Positions 63,620 through 64,000 of a stretch of 64,000 bases of DNA are shown here, one piece after another. Source of the stretch: Klebsiella sp. BIGb0138. Lineage in GTDB: Bacteria; Pseudomonadota; Gammaproteobacteria; Enterobacterales; Enterobacteriaceae. A model generated the notes under the pieces. The model was not told where the DNA came from, searched no databases, and was given only the letters and a program-made list of their open reading frames with translations. The position numbers and the translations under genes are program-made. Numbering within the stretch: the stretch's first letter is position 1; every line of letters starts with the position of its first letter. Location: contig NZ_SMCV01000006.1 in NCBI RefSeq assembly GCF_004342285.1, positions 124,001-188,000 on the forward strand. The letters are read 5' to 3'.

Positions 63620-64000
63620 TTATTTCGCGGACTGGCGGTACTGCTCAATTAACTCAATGAAATGGTCGAACAACGGCGCGGCATCGTGCGGACCAGGGCT
63701 CGCTTCCGGGTGCCCCTGGAAGCTGAACGCCGGTTTGTCGGTACGGTGGATCCCCTGCAGCGTACCGTCGAACAGCGACTTGTGGGTCACCCGCAGGTTA
63801 GCCGGCATCGACGCTTCGTCGACGGCAAAACCGTGGTTCTGCGCGGTAATCATGACCACATTATTATCGATGTCTTTAACCGGGTGGTTACCGCCGTGGT
63901 GGCCGAACTTCATCTTAACGGTCTTCGCTCCGCTCGCCAGCGCCAGCAGCTGGTGGCCGAGGCAGATGCCAAACACCGGAATATCGGTGGCGAGGAATTT
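63620..64000 (-). CDS. carA: Carbamoyl-phosphate synthase small subunit CarA (5' part beyond window)
   Basis: CarA is the glutamine amidotransferase subunit of carbamoyl-phosphate synthase. The window holds the last 126 codons, open to base 64000. The nucleophilic cysteine is at position 13 of this fragment in [11 protein letters not shown], corresponding to Cys269 if the full length is 382. The class I triad is completed by [13 protein letters not shown] (His and Glu). The 16-nt gap to carB indicates one operon. Its arginine/pyrimidine promoters lie outside the window. Confidence 0.97.
   Translation of the reverse strand, partial: KFLATDIPVFGICLGHQLLALASGAKTVKMKFGHHGGNHPVKDIDNNVVMITAQNHGFAVDEASMPANLRVTHKSLFDGTLQGIHRTDKPAFSFQGHPEASPGPHDAAPLFDHFIELIEQYRQSAK

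Overview
The window is a chromosomal stretch of an enteric bacterium, most likely a Klebsiella of the K. pneumoniae complex. The core genes match their E. coli counterparts in order and mostly in length. The four-gene citrate block between rluA and djlA (citX, citW, citY, citZ) is the arrangement described for Klebsiella. These assignments come from recognising the proteins; no search was run. There are no rRNA or tRNA genes, prophages, insertion sequences or CRISPR arrays.

Compared with the first two minutes of the E. coli map the window runs backwards, from mraY to carA. Bases 1-7350 carry the start of the division and cell wall (dcw) cluster on the minus strand: mraZ, rsmH, ftsL, ftsI, murE, murF and a partial mraY, under the MraZ-controlled promoter. 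Then come cra, ilvIH and leuO (all minus) and the leader-controlled leuABCD operon (plus). A second-looking type I dehydroquinase gene sits between leuD and setA.

Bases 19-28 kb hold the sugar-phosphate stress locus (setA, the small RNA sgrS with the peptide gene sgrT, and divergent sgrR), the thiamine riboswitch with thiBPQ, yabI, and araC divergent from araBAD. Then follow polB, rapA and rluA. The citrate island occupies 38.2-43.1 kb: citW-citX leftward and the citY-citZ two-component system rightward, separated by a repeat-bearing control region.

Bases 43-54 kb return to the conserved backbone: djlA, lptD-surA-pdxA-rsmA-apaG-apaH, folA and kefC-kefF. Where E. coli K-12 has the cai/fix carnitine genes before carAB, this genome has a ketogluconate/gluconate-type catabolic locus (54.3-59.9 kb). 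It consists of an MFS transporter, a 2-hydroxyacid dehydrogenase, a LacI-family regulator, an IdnO-like dehydrogenase, a gluconokinase and a YhcH-family protein. A small lipoprotein gene and carB plus the end of carA close the window.

The most unusual signal is in sgrS. The ptsG-pairing segment, the terminator and SgrT are all recognisable, but 85 nt with imperfect inverted-repeat ends lies between the pairing segment and the terminator, which looks like a small palindromic repeat inserted into a regulatory RNA. Other points of note are four phased GGTTTTTAT repeats between citW and citY, an altered Asp-x-Asp motif in CitX, the extra aroD, and a possible anomerase in the ketogluconate operon.
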